A DNA stretch of 56,572 bases from Amycolatopsis coloradensis (GTDB lineage Bacteria > Actinomycetota > Actinomycetes > Mycobacteriales > Pseudonocardiaceae): the NCBI RefSeq assembly GCF_037997115.1, contig NZ_CP150484.1:4433943-4490514 (forward strand), read 5' to 3'. Every line of letters begins with the position of its first letter. Within the stretch, counting starts at the first letter, position 1. Both the position numbers and the translations under genes were made by a program. This document shows, one piece after another, positions 41,995 through 50,166 of this stretch. Under the pieces are notes generated by a model, which was not told the origin of the DNA, searched no databases, and saw only the letters and a program-made list of their open reading frames with translations.

Positions 41995-42632
41995 TCCTGG
42001 AAAACCAACTGTCCGTCCCGGCCGGACCCGACGCGGTCTTCGCCTTGATCAACGACGTCGAACGGGTGGCCGGTTGCCTGCCGGGCGCGATCCTCGACGG
42101 GCGGCAGGACGACGCCTATCTCGGCCGCGTCAAGGTCAAGGTCGGCCCGATCACCGCGGCCTACTCGGGCACCGTGCGGTTCACCGACGTCACCCCCGCA
42201 GACCGCAGCCTGCGGCTGGTGGCCAGGGGAGCCGACGCCCACGGCAACGGTGACGCGGAGGCCGACGTCACGCTGACCGTGCGCGAGGCGCCCGGCGGCG
42301 CCACCATCGAGTTGCGCACCGATCTGTCGATCCGCGGCAAGCTCGCCCAATTCGGCAAGGGCGCGATCGGCGCCGTCTCCACCCGGCTGCTCGACCAGTT
42401 CGCCCGCAATCTCGCGGACCAGCTTCGAGCGGGGCCCGTGGCGGCCACGAGCGCCGCTCCCGCGCCGGTGCCGGAGGCCGTCGACGGGCTCGCCATGGTG
42501 CTTCCCGAGGGCGTCAAACGCTACGGCGTGATCGCGGCCGCCGCGGCCCTCGGGTTGTTCCAGGGCTGGCTGCTGGGCCGGATCCGTACTCAGGACGAAC
42601 TGATCAAGGAGTTGCAGCGTGCCCGTCGATGA
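41991..42632 (+). CDS. CoxG-like SRPBCC protein with C-terminal membrane anchor
   Basis: 213 residues from GTG 41991, overlapping the small-subunit stop. The N-terminal 145 residues are a CoxG/SRPBCC domain (LSVPAGPDAVFALINDVERV, GCLPGAILDG, RVKVKVGPITAAYSG, IRGKLAQFGKGAIGAVSTRL). A linker follows, then a single hydrophobic helix (YGVIAAAAALGLFQGWLLG). CoxG is thought to tether CO dehydrogenase to the membrane; here it would attach the nicotinate hydroxylase to the electron transport chain. Confidence 0.85.
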   Translation: MILENQLSVPAGPDAVFALINDVERVAGCLPGAILDGRQDDAYLGRVKVKVGPITAAYSGTVRFTDVTPADRSLRLVARGADAHGNGDAEADVTLTVREAPGGATIELRTDLSIRGKLAQFGKGAIGAVSTRLLDQFARNLADQLRAGPVAATSAAPAPVPEAVDGLAMVLPEGVKRYGVIAAAAALGLFQGWLLGRIRTQDELIKELQRARR

Positions 42633-44088
42633 ACGCCTCGACAGCGTGTACGACCGAGCCGGTTTCGGCGCGAGCGTGCCGCGCGGTTCGCGCCCGGCCC
42701 TGGTCGTGGTCGACCTGACCCGCGGGTTCACCGAACCCGGGTTCCCGTCCGGAGCCGACCTCACCGCCGAGGTGACCGCGACCGCCGCTCTCGTCGCCGA
42801 AGCCCGGCGGCGGGACGTGCCGGTGATCTACACCGCGATCTCCTACACACCCGCCGAAGCGGACGGCGACGCCGTCGCGTGGCTCCGGAAAGCGCCCGGG
42901 ATGCGGGCGCTGCGCGAAGGAAGCGAAGCGGTCGCCCTCGACCCGCGGCTGGACCAGCGACAGGGCGACCATCTGATCCTGAAGAAGGGCGCGTCGGCGT
43001 TCCACGGGACCTCGCTGGCGGCGCTCCTCACGAGTCTGGGCACGGACAACGTTGTCGTTTGCGGCGCAACCACTTCGGGATGTGTCCGCGCGACCGCCGT
43101 CGACGCCGTCCAATCCGGCTTCAATACGCTCGTCGTACGGGAAGCCTGCGGTGACCGCGCGCAAGGACCGCACGATGCCGCTTTGTTCGACCTGCAAGCG
43201 AAATACGCGGACGTCGTCGAACTTGACGAGGCCCTGGCGTATCTCGCGGATCTGGATCGCCGCACGCTCGGTCAGCCCGCCTTGGCGGATCTCGGCGACG
43301 TTCCGGCGACCAGCCGCTGGGTGACGTCGGGCTCGGTCCGGCTGCACGTGCTCGACTACGGTCCCGCCGACGGCGTCCCGGTGCTCGTGCTGCCGGGGAT
43401 CACCAGCCCCGCGGTCACGATGGACTTCGTGGTACGGGAACTCACCGATCTCGTGCGGCCACTCGTGCTCGATGTGCGCGGCCGCGGGCTGTCCGATGAC
43501 GCGTCCGACTACGACCTGGGAAGCTACGCCGCGGACGTCGATGCGGTCGTGGACGGACTCGGGCTGCGTGATCCGATCCTGTTCGGACACTCCATGGGCG
43601 CGCGGATCGCCGCGCGTGCCGCCACTACCCGGCCACTTCGGGGCACGGTGCTGGCCGACCCTCCGCTGAGCGGTCCCGGACGGGCGCCGTATCCCACCAC
43701 TCTCGACGCCTTCCTCGGGCAACTCGCGCAGGCCCGCCGAGGCACCGACGCCGACGAGGTGGCCCGGTCCTGGCCGCGATGGCCGCGCCGGGAACAGGAA
43801 TTGCGCGCCCGCTGGCTGTCTTCGTGCTCCCGCGACGCGATCGCCGCCACCCACGCCGGGTTCGAATCCGAGGACTTCTTCGACGACTGGCCGAAGGTGC
43901 CCGCTCCGACCTACTTCCTTTACGGCGGCGCGAGCCCGGTAGTCACCGCCGCCGGCGCGGCTGAAGCGGCCGAGCGCAATCCGTCGGCCGAGTTCGTCGA
44001 GATCCCGGAGGCGGGGCACATGATCTTCTGGGATGAGCCCGAAGCCGCTCTCGCCGCGCTTCGGGAGGCGTTGCGGAAGCTGCTCTGA
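42619..44088 (+). CDS. Fusion of maleamate amidohydrolase (NicF-like) and N-formylmaleamate deformylase (NicD-like)
   Basis: 489 residues from GTG 42619 (AAGGAG upstream), overlapping the CoxG gene by 14 bp. Residues 1-215 are an isochorismatase-like cysteine hydrolase with a D-K-C triad: Asp32 (VVVDLTRGFTEPG), Lys122/123 (LKKGASAFHG) and Cys155 (ATTSGCVRA). Residues 235-489 are an alpha/beta hydrolase very like P. putida NicD: LPGITSPAVTMDF, LVLDVRGRGLSD, nucleophile Ser325 in GHSMGARIA, Asp347 in LADPPLSGPGR, His467 in EAGHMIFWDE. The spacing of the second triad matches NicD (Ser101, Asp125, His245). The two domains catalyse consecutive steps in reverse order along the chain: N-formylmaleamate to maleamate, then to maleate. 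Confidence 0.88.
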   Translation: MPVDERLDSVYDRAGFGASVPRGSRPALVVVDLTRGFTEPGFPSGADLTAEVTATAALVAEARRRDVPVIYTAISYTPAEADGDAVAWLRKAPGMRALREGSEAVALDPRLDQRQGDHLILKKGASAFHGTSLAALLTSLGTDNVVVCGATTSGCVRATAVDAVQSGFNTLVVREACGDRAQGPHDAALFDLQAKYADVVELDEALAYLADLDRRTLGQPALADLGDVPATSRWVTSGSVRLHVLDYGPADGVPVLVLPGITSPAVTMDFVVRELTDLVRPLVLDVRGRGLSDDASDYDLGSYAADVDAVVDGLGLRDPILFGHSMGARIAARAATTRPLRGTVLADPPLSGPGRAPYPTTLDAFLGQLAQARRGTDADEVARSWPRWPRREQELRARWLSSCSRDAIAATHAGFESEDFFDDWPKVPAPTYFLYGGASPVVTAAGAAEAAERNPSAEFVEIPEAGHMIFWDEPEAALAALREALRKLL

Positions 44089-44333
44089 GCCGTCACCAGT
44101 CGATCGGGCACCGCGACCGGATCTTGATCAAGCCGTCCATGCGCTGTGACCGACATGTGGAGTCCCTCAAAAGAGGATCGAATCGGCGACCGAGTGCCTG
44201 AGCGGTTCGAGCGGCCGTAGGACCCAGGGCCCAGAGGCACCGGGCAGGATCGGCCCCCGGTCCGACGCGAGCGGGTGTCCCGTTGGGCTGGACTGGCGAG
44301 CGACGTGTTCGCGCTCGACGGGAAGAAGACCTG
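44089..44333. other. Gap between the nicotinate operon and the ABC exporter
   Basis: No gene is supported. A small inverted repeat (CCTC-AAAA-GAGG) is seen near 44165, and a GC-rich stretch with short hairpins at 44215-44262. Either may end the nicotinate transcript; none is a strong terminator. Confidence 0.4.
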
Positions 44334-45038
44334 ATGCTCAAGTTCGACCGGCTCACCAAGCGACGAGGATCGGCGACGATCCTTTCCGACGTCAGTTTCG
44401 AAGCGCGTCCGGGCCGGGTGACCGGCTTCCTCGGGCCCAACGGTGCCGGGAAGTCGTCGACCCTGCGGATCCTGCTCGGACTGGACCGGCCGACGTCGGG
44501 CACCGCGCTGGTCGACGGCGTGCCGTTCGCCGGGCTGCGGGATCCCCTGCGCAAGGTCGGCGCCGTACTCGACGGCTCGGGCGCGCATCGCTCGCGCACC
44601 GGCAGGGCGCATCTGAAGTGGGTCGCCGCGGCGGGCGGTATCCCGAGCGGCAGGGTGGACGAGGTCCTCGCGGAGGTCGGACTGTCCGCCGCCGCCGGCA
44701 AACGCGTCCGCGGCTACTCGCTGGGGATGGGGCGGCGGCTGGCCCTGGCTGCGGCGCTGCTCGGCGATCCCGAGGCGCTGGTGCTCGACGAACCGGTCAA
44801 CGGCCTCGATCCAGAGGGTATCCGCTGGATCCGCGGTTTCCTGCGTGAGCGGGCCGCGGCCGGGCGAACCGTCCTGCTATCGAGCCATTTCATGGGAGAA
44901 CTGTCGGAGACGGTCGACGACGTGGTGGTCATCGACGGCGGCAGGATCGTCGCGCAGGGAACACTCACCGAAGTCGTCGGCAGGCACCGAAGCCTGGAGG
45001 ACGCCTTCTTCGCGCTCACCACAGAGGTCGTGCGATGA
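44334..45038 (+). CDS. ABC transporter ATP-binding protein
   Basis: 234 residues: Walker A GPNGAGKSSTLR, signature YSLGMGRRLALAAAL (a variant of LSGGQ), Walker B ALVLDEPVNGLDPEGI and switch His in LLSSHFMGE. It is the ATPase of a CcmA/BcrA-type exporter, working with the two membrane proteins that follow. ATG 44334 follows GGAAG; the reading frame is open further upstream without family similarity. Such cassettes often export antibiotics or peptides. Confidence 0.92.
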   Translation: MLKFDRLTKRRGSATILSDVSFEARPGRVTGFLGPNGAGKSSTLRILLGLDRPTSGTALVDGVPFAGLRDPLRKVGAVLDGSGAHRSRTGRAHLKWVAAAGGIPSGRVDEVLAEVGLSAAAGKRVRGYSLGMGRRLALAAALLGDPEALVLDEPVNGLDPEGIRWIRGFLRERAAAGRTVLLSSHFMGELSETVDDVVVIDGGRIVAQGTLTEVVGRHRSLEDAFFALTTEVVR

Positions 45039-45751
45039 GGGCCTACCGGGGAGAACTGCGCAAGCTCACCTCGCTGCCGTCGGTCTGGGCCGCGGTCGCG
45101 GTCGGCGTACTGCTCCCGGCCGCCCTGACGTTCCTCAACGCGAGTGCGGCGGCCCGTCGTGGCGGCAACGTGGACCTCGGATTCCAGGAACTCGCGTTCG
45201 GCGTGGTGGGCGCGATCATCCTGGGCGTCGTCGCGGTGAGCAGTGAGTACACCACCGAGGGGGAGAACGCCGGTGGCGGACGCCAGATCACCACGAGCCT
45301 CATGGTCGTCCCGTCCCGGCGGCGATTGCTGATCACGAAGCTGGCGGCGATGAGCACCTTGGTCGCGGCGCTGGCGGCGGTTTCCTCGACCATCACCCTC
45401 ATGACCGTCGAAGCGCCGGGCGCGAGTGATTTCGGGCGCCTGCCCGGAGTCGTCCTCTACTGGGTGCTGACGGCCCTGCTCGCGTCCGGCCTGACCTTGT
45501 TGACGCGCAACGGAATCCTGCCGCTCACCGTGCTGATCCTGAACACGTCGGTGGTCACGGTCACTTACCTGCTCGCGAAACTCACGCCGCTGGCCGCGTT
45601 CTTCCCCGACCTGGCCGGGTTCCGGATGTTCATCGAGCGGGTGGATCTGCCCGTCCAGCTCGCGCCGGTCACCGGTGGCCTGGTGATGACGGCCTGGGTC
45701 GCGGCGCTGCTCGCCGCGGGCTTCCTGGTCTTCCGCGGGAGGGACGCGTGA
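45035..45751 (+). CDS. ABC-2 type transporter permease, first subunit
   Basis: 238 residues with six predicted membrane helices (VWAAVAVGVLLPAALTFL, LAFGVVGAIILGVVAVSSEY, GVVLYWVLTALLASGLTLLT, MTAWVAALLAAGFLVF). The second helix is followed by the SSEYTTEGENAGGGRQITTS loop common in this ABC-2 group. It overlaps the ATPase gene by ATGA. It forms the membrane channel with the next gene product. Confidence 0.85.
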   Translation: MRAYRGELRKLTSLPSVWAAVAVGVLLPAALTFLNASAAARRGGNVDLGFQELAFGVVGAIILGVVAVSSEYTTEGENAGGGRQITTSLMVVPSRRRLLITKLAAMSTLVAALAAVSSTITLMTVEAPGASDFGRLPGVVLYWVLTALLASGLTLLTRNGILPLTVLILNTSVVTVTYLLAKLTPLAAFFPDLAGFRMFIERVDLPVQLAPVTGGLVMTAWVAALLAAGFLVFRGRDA

Positions 45752-46353
45752 CCGGCGGCCGGGCGATCCGGGCCGAGACCCGCAAACTGCTCAGCCTGCC
45801 GGCGACGTATTTCACCCTGCTCGGCACCTTGGGTGTTTCGGCGATCCTCAGCACCGCGTTCTCGCGACAAGACGTCTCACCCGTCGGCCACACCCAGGCC
45901 GGGTTCATCGTCCTCGGGGTCATCGCGGTGACGTCGGAGTACAGCGGCGGCCAGATCCACCGGACCCTGACGGCCATGCCACGCCGGATCACCCAGCACC
46001 TGGCCAAAATTGCCGCGCTCCTGATCGTGGCCGCCCCGGCGGCCGTCCTCACCGTGCTGGCCGGTGGACCTCGGTCCGCCGTGGTGGGAGCGAGCGCCTA
46101 CCTCACGCTCACCACGATCCTTTCCGCCACTGTCGCGACGGTCCTGCGGTGGAGTGTCCCGGCGGTGGCCGGGCTGCTCGGGTACTACTTCATCGCGGGC
46201 CCGCTTCTCCGGGATCGAGCCCCGTTCGCGGCCTACCTCCCGGACGCCGCGAGCCACGACTTGCGCTCGCTCGGCGGCTCGGCCGTCGTGCTGGGTTGGG
46301 TGCTCGTCGCGGTGGGGATTTCCGCGGCCACGTTCCATCGGCGGGACGCTTGA
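45748..46353 (+). CDS. ABC-2 type transporter permease, second subunit
   Basis: 201 residues from GTG 45748, overlapping the first permease. It has the same plan (LLSLPATYFTLLGTLGVSAI, FIVLGVIAVTSEYSGGQIHR, VAGLLGYYFIAGPLL, VLGWVLVAVGISAATF), indicating a duplicated permease pair. It is shorter than its partner, with fewer helices in the middle. The gene is convergent with the response regulator, only eight bp apart. Confidence 0.83.
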   Translation: MTGGRAIRAETRKLLSLPATYFTLLGTLGVSAILSTAFSRQDVSPVGHTQAGFIVLGVIAVTSEYSGGQIHRTLTAMPRRITQHLAKIAALLIVAAPAAVLTVLAGGPRSAVVGASAYLTLTTILSATVATVLRWSVPAVAGLLGYYFIAGPLLRDRAPFAAYLPDAASHDLRSLGGSAVVLGWVLVAVGISAATFHRRDA

Positions 46354-46360
46354 CCGCGCC

Positions 46361-47038
46361 TCAGCTTCGCGGGATCACCAGTCCCAGGTCGTACGCCGTG
46401 ATCACCAGCTGAGCGCGGTCGCGGGCCGAAAGCTTGCTCAGGAGCCGGCTGATGTGCGTCTTGACCGTCTTGACGGAGATGGTCAGCGTCTCGGCGATCT
46501 CGGTGTTGGACAGCCCGCGGCCGACGAACGTGAGGATCTCGATCTCACGTGGGGTCAGCCCGGTGGGAGGGGGCGGGTTCCGGTGCGGCGGCGCCGTGAC
46601 GTAATGCTCTATCAACCGGGTGAGGATGGCGGGCGCGAACAGGGATTCGCCGGTGTACGTCCGGCGGACGGCGGCGATGAGCTCGTCCGGTTCGGTGTCC
46701 TTGAGCAGGAAACCGCTCGCTCCCGCGCGGAGCGCGCCGTAGACGTACTCGTCCAGTTCGAACATGCTCAGCACGAGGATCCTGGTCCCGGCCAGGTCGG
46801 GGCAGGCGCTGATCTCCTTGGTGGCCACGATCCCGTCCTGGCCGGGCATGCGGATGTCCATCAGCACGACGTCCGGGCCCAGCCGCCGCGCCATTTCCAC
46901 CGCTTGAGTCCCGTCCTCGGCCTGTCCGACGACGACCATGTCCGGCGTGGCGTCGATGATGATCGCCAGGCTGTGCCGCAGCAGCCGCTGGTCGTCGGCG
47001 AGCAGGACCCGGATCGGTGGCTGTTCGGGTTCGGTCAC
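46361..47038 (-). CDS. NarL/LuxR-type response regulator
   Basis: 225 residues. The receiver domain has the acidic pair in RVLLADDQRLLRHS, phosphoacceptor Asp in VVLMDIRMPGQDG and Lys in GFLLKDTEPDEL. The C-terminal LuxR-type helix-turn-helix is GLTPREIEILTFVGRGLSNT with TLISVKTVKTH-like ISVKTVKTHISRLLSKL. The start GTG overlaps the kinase gene by four bases. The adjacent convergent ABC exporter is the likely target. Confidence 0.93.
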   Translation of the reverse strand: MTEPEQPPIRVLLADDQRLLRHSLAIIIDATPDMVVVGQAEDGTQAVEMARRLGPDVVLMDIRMPGQDGIVATKEISACPDLAGTRILVLSMFELDEYVYGALRAGASGFLLKDTEPDELIAAVRRTYTGESLFAPAILTRLIEHYVTAPPHRNPPPPTGLTPREIEILTFVGRGLSNTEIAETLTISVKTVKTHISRLLSKLSARDRAQLVITAYDLGLVIPRS

Positions 47039-47898
47039 CGGTGTGCTCCGTCCGGTAGTCGCGCGGTGAGCCGGAATCCGGTTCCGGCCGGTGCCGCGTG
47101 CAGGTCGCCGCCGAGTACCTCGGCACGTTCTCGGAGTCCGGCCAGGCCGTGGCCGGCACCGACGGCGGGCGACCAGGCGCTTCGCGGCCCGTCGTCCTCG
47201 ACGGTCACGACGATCGTGTCGCCATCGCGCCGTAGCTCGACGCGAGCGATCGTCGGCCCGGCATATCGCGCGGTGTTCGCGACGGCTTCGCGGACGATTT
47301 CGCAGATTGTCGCTTGTACCCCAGGGGAAACGTCCCCGAGTTCGCCGACGTCCAGTCGTGGCTCGAGGCCCAGCGGGCGGGCGGCCTCGACGATGGCGGG
47401 AAGATCCGACAGGTTCAGCACTGGCCGCAAGGGCGCGCCGCGTTCGTCAGGGTCGCGAAGCACGGCCAGCATGCGCCGGAGTTCGGTGACCGCGTCCCGG
47501 CTCGTCCGCTCGATGTCGATGAGCGCCTGTTCGCGCTCTGCTTCCCGGACATCTCCTTGGACCCGCCTCGCGGCACTGGCCCGCAACGTGATCACGCCGA
47601 GGCCGTGGGAAACGATGTCGTGGAGTTCCCGGGCGATCCGGAGCCGCTCCTGCTGCGTGGCGTGCTCGGCCGCCCAACCGGTGAGGCGTGCTTCGTAGTC
47701 GAGGCGTCGCTTGCGCGCGCGGACCAGCGTCCATGTCGTCACGCCGATGGCCGTGGTCACGACGAGAATCGGCACGACGACCGCGCCGGGCCCGTTCGCG
47801 CCGACGGCCAGCAACGCGACCACGGCCACGACCAGCACCGCGGAGGCGACCAGCCACGCACGCGATCGCCATTCGGGGCGGTCCGGCGGTGTCATCAC
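47035..47898 (-). CDS. Sensor histidine kinase (HisKA_3 type)
   Basis: 287 residues. Two membrane helices at the N-terminus (LVASAVLVVAVVALLAVGA and VVPILVVTTAIGVTTWTLV) enclose almost no external loop, so it is an intramembrane-sensing type. The phospho-acceptor is the His in RIARELHDIVSHGLGVI, followed by the ATPase (EIVREAVANTARYAG N-box, VEDDGPRS and GHGLAGLRERAEVLGG). It pairs with the regulator downstream. The start is GTG 47898 or the adjacent ATG 47895. Confidence 0.92.
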   Translation of the reverse strand: MMTPPDRPEWRSRAWLVASAVLVVAVVALLAVGANGPGAVVVPILVVTTAIGVTTWTLVRARKRRLDYEARLTGWAAEHATQQERLRIARELHDIVSHGLGVITLRASAARRVQGDVREAEREQALIDIERTSRDAVTELRRMLAVLRDPDERGAPLRPVLNLSDLPAIVEAARPLGLEPRLDVGELGDVSPGVQATICEIVREAVANTARYAGPTIARVELRRDGDTIVVTVEDDGPRSAWSPAVGAGHGLAGLRERAEVLGGDLHAAPAGTGFRLTARLPDGAHR

Positions 47899-47940
47899 CG
47901 GCCATCGTATTACCGGCGGACGCGGTCGTTTCCCGGGACG

Positions 47941-48651
47941 TCAAGCGGCATGCGCCAGCGTCAGCGCGCCACCCGCCGCCGAAAGCACCAGAACAGACCA
48001 GCGGACGGACCGTTCGCCGACCCGGCGGCTCAGCGCCCGCCCCAGCAGGTCGCCGGCGAGCGCGGCGACCGCGACCGCGAGGAGCACGCTCACGGGCGCC
48101 TCCACCCAGCCGAGACTGGGCAGCGCGACCAGGCCGAGCAGGAAGAAGTAGATCGACAGTGTCCCGCGTGTCTCGTCCGCGCCCCAGCCCGCGCTCGCCC
48201 CGTACACCGCCACGGCGGGACCGGAGAGCCCGGCGACGGAGTTCATCGCCGCGCTCAGCACGCCCGCGCCGACAGCGCCTGTCCTGCCCGCGAGCCGTCT
48301 GCTGGTGATGCCGCTGGCCAGCACGCCGACGGCCAGGACGCAGCAGCCGCCCGCGGCGAGCAGCAGCGGCCGCGCGGGGACACCGCGGACGACGAGCGCG
48401 ACGACCGGGGTGAACACCACAGCGGGCACGGTCATCCACGCGACCTGTGCCCATCTGATCGCCCGCCAATGGGTGATCGCGACCGCGAGATAGACCGGGA
48501 AGCCGAGCAGCAGGGTGAGCCGGACGGCGTCGAGCGGACCCAGCGTCAGCGCCAGGAACGGTACGCACAGCAGGGAAAGCCCCATCCCGGACAGACGCTG
48601 GGCGACCACCCCGGCCGCCGCCGCGAACGAGGTCATGGCCAGGGTTCCCAC
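47941..48651 (-). CDS. TauE/SafE family anion permease
   Basis: 236 residues with seven or eight hydrophobic helices and family features: AQRLSGMGLSLLCVPFLAL, LLLGFPVYLAVAITHWRAI and GAGVLSAAMNSVAGLSGPAV. TauE/SafE proteins export or import sulfonates, sulfite or sulfoacetate-like anions. It stands alone upstream of the kinase in the same direction. GTG 48651 and ATG 48636 are both possible starts. Confidence 0.85.
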   Translation of the reverse strand: MGTLAMTSFAAAAGVVAQRLSGMGLSLLCVPFLALTLGPLDAVRLTLLLGFPVYLAVAITHWRAIRWAQVAWMTVPAVVFTPVVALVVRGVPARPLLLAAGGCCVLAVGVLASGITSRRLAGRTGAVGAGVLSAAMNSVAGLSGPAVAVYGASAGWGADETRGTLSIYFFLLGLVALPSLGWVEAPVSVLLAVAVAALAGDLLGRALSRRVGERSVRWSVLVLSAAGGALTLAHAA

Positions 48652-48986
48652 GGATCCATTGTGGATTCGGTCGCGGAGCGGCGGTAGCCGTCGCTTGGCG
48701 AAGACGTCATAGCTCAGCGCTATGAGCGGCGAAGGATGTCGGGTGTTGTGAAGGTGGCTTTCGTCGCGTCGGATGCAGGGAAAGTCCCCTTCGGCCCGGG
48801 CTCTGCGGGTCTGAGTCAGAGGCGTGTCGCGAGCAGGTCATGATCTACGACGGCACGTGGTGAGGCCTTCATGGACTACCGCCTCGCGAACTGGACCCGT
48901 CGAACACGTGGGTTCTGGCACTTCTGGCCGTTCCAGCCGTGCCGCACGCTCAGCGTCATTGCCTTTGGAACAGACGGGAGCGTGAG
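48652..48986. other. Divergent intergenic region between TauE and ald
   Basis: No gene is supported. It holds a dyad CATAGC-TCAGC-GCTATG at 48708-48724 close to the TauE start, a family hairpin at 48750-48792, and the direct repeat TTCTGGC at 48913-48919 and 48922-48928, about 60 bp before ald. The last could be a regulator site for ald. Confidence 0.45.
48750..48792. repeat. Recurring hairpin in a divergent promoter region
   Basis: Arms GAAGGTGGCTTTC (48750-48762) and GAAAGTCCCCTTC (48780-48792) pair imperfectly around a loop with GCGTCGGATGC. It matches the family seen at 30963 and 55078, but here it lies between two divergent genes, where a terminator would not be needed. This argues that the element is, at least in part, a mobile or spreading repeat. 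Confidence 0.65.
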
Positions 48987-50102
48987 ATGAAGATCGGTGT
49001 CCCTCGTGAAGTCAAGAACCACGAGTACCGGGTCGCGGTGACGCCCGCGGGCGTGCACGAATTCACCTCGGCCGGGCACGAGGTGTTCGTCGAGCGTGGA
49101 GCAGGCGAAGGTTCCTCCGTGCGCGACGAGGATTACGCCGCGGCAGGGGCGAAGGTGCTCGACAGCGCCGACGACGTCTGGGCGACCGGAGACCTCGTGC
49201 TCAAGGTCAAGGAGCCGATCGCGGAGGAGTACCACCGGCTGCGGCGCGACCAGTTGCTGTTCACGTACCTGCATCTCGCCGCGAGCGAGCCGTGCACGCG
49301 GGCGCTGCTGGACGCGGGCACGACGTCGGTGGCCTACGAGACGGTGCAGCTGCCGAACGGTTCTCTGCCCCTGCTGTTCCCGATGAGCGAGGTCGCCGGA
49401 CGGCTGGCCCCGCAGGTCGGCGCGCAGACGCTGATGCGCGCCAATGGTGGACGGGGTGTGCTGATCGGCGGTGTCTCCGGGGTGGCCCCGGCGCGGGTGG
49501 TCGTACTCGGCGCCGGTGTCGCGGGCATGAACGCGGTCGCCGGCGCGGCCGGGACCTGGGCCGACGTCGTCCTGTTCGACAAGAACGTCGACAAGCTCCG
49601 TGCCGCCGACCGGATGTACCAGGGCCGGATCCGCACCGCCGCGGCCAACGCGTACTCGATCGAGGAGGCCGTGCTCGAGGCGGACCTCGTGATCGGCGCG
49701 GTGCTCGTGCCCGGTGCCAAGGCGCCGAGCCTGGTGTCGAACGACCTCGTCTCCCGGATGAAGCCGGGCAGCGTGCTTGTCGACATCTCCGTCGACCAGG
49801 GTGGCTGCTTCGAGGACACGCGGCCGACGACGCACGCCGAGCCGACGTTCCAGGTGCACAACTCGGTGTTCTACTGCGTCGCCAACATGCCCGGAGCCGT
49901 CCCGCACACCTCGACGTACGCGCTGACGAACGTCACGCTGCCCTACGCGCTGGAGCTGGCGAACCACGGTCTGTCCGGCGCCGTCGCGCGGTGCCCGGAG
50001 CTGCGCGGCGGGGTCAGCACGGTGGACGGCAGGCTGACCTCCGCGCCGGTCGGCGAGGCACTCGGAATCGCTTCGGCCGGCCTCGACGACGTGCTCGGCT
50101 AG
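48987..50102 (+). CDS. ald: Alanine dehydrogenase
   Basis: 371 residues, the same length as M. tuberculosis Ald. It interconverts L-alanine and pyruvate with NAD and ammonia. Catalytic residues match that enzyme's numbering exactly: Lys75 (LKVKEP), His96 (TYLHLAAS) and Asp270 (DISVDQGG). The NAD site is [19 protein letters not shown] precedes ATG 48987. The gene is followed by a long hairpin and then a MocR-type regulator, so alanine-linked control is possible. Confidence 0.96.
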   Translation: MKIGVPREVKNHEYRVAVTPAGVHEFTSAGHEVFVERGAGEGSSVRDEDYAAAGAKVLDSADDVWATGDLVLKVKEPIAEEYHRLRRDQLLFTYLHLAASEPCTRALLDAGTTSVAYETVQLPNGSLPLLFPMSEVAGRLAPQVGAQTLMRANGGRGVLIGGVSGVAPARVVVLGAGVAGMNAVAGAAGTWADVVLFDKNVDKLRAADRMYQGRIRTAAANAYSIEEAVLEADLVIGAVLVPGAKAPSLVSNDLVSRMKPGSVLVDISVDQGGCFEDTRPTTHAEPTFQVHNSVFYCVANMPGAVPHTSTYALTNVTLPYALELANHGLSGAVARCPELRGGVSTVDGRLTSAPVGEALGIASAGLDDVLG

Positions 50103-50108
50103 GTGGTG

Positions 50109-50146
50109 CGGGCCGGGATCTGGAGCTAGGTTCAGATCCCGGCCCG
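50109..50146 (+). terminator. Perfect 14-bp hairpin between ald and the MocR gene
   Basis: Arms CGGGCCGGGATCTG (50109-50122) and CAGATCCCGGCCCG (50133-50146) flank the loop GAGCTAGGTT. It starts seven bases after the ald stop and ends 20 bases before the next start codon. It could terminate ald or separate the two genes by attenuation. Confidence 0.8.
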
Positions 50147-50166
50147 TCGCCGAAAGGGAGGTGCCG

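Noticed and set aside
44190..44262. Stretch resembling a tRNA D-arm and anticodon region
   Set aside because: No acceptor stem pairing or T-loop could be built, so it is not a tRNA gene.
46064..47698. 544-codon plus-strand frame over the two-component system
   Set aside because: Antisense to the response regulator and kinase genes, which carry clear motifs on the opposite strand.
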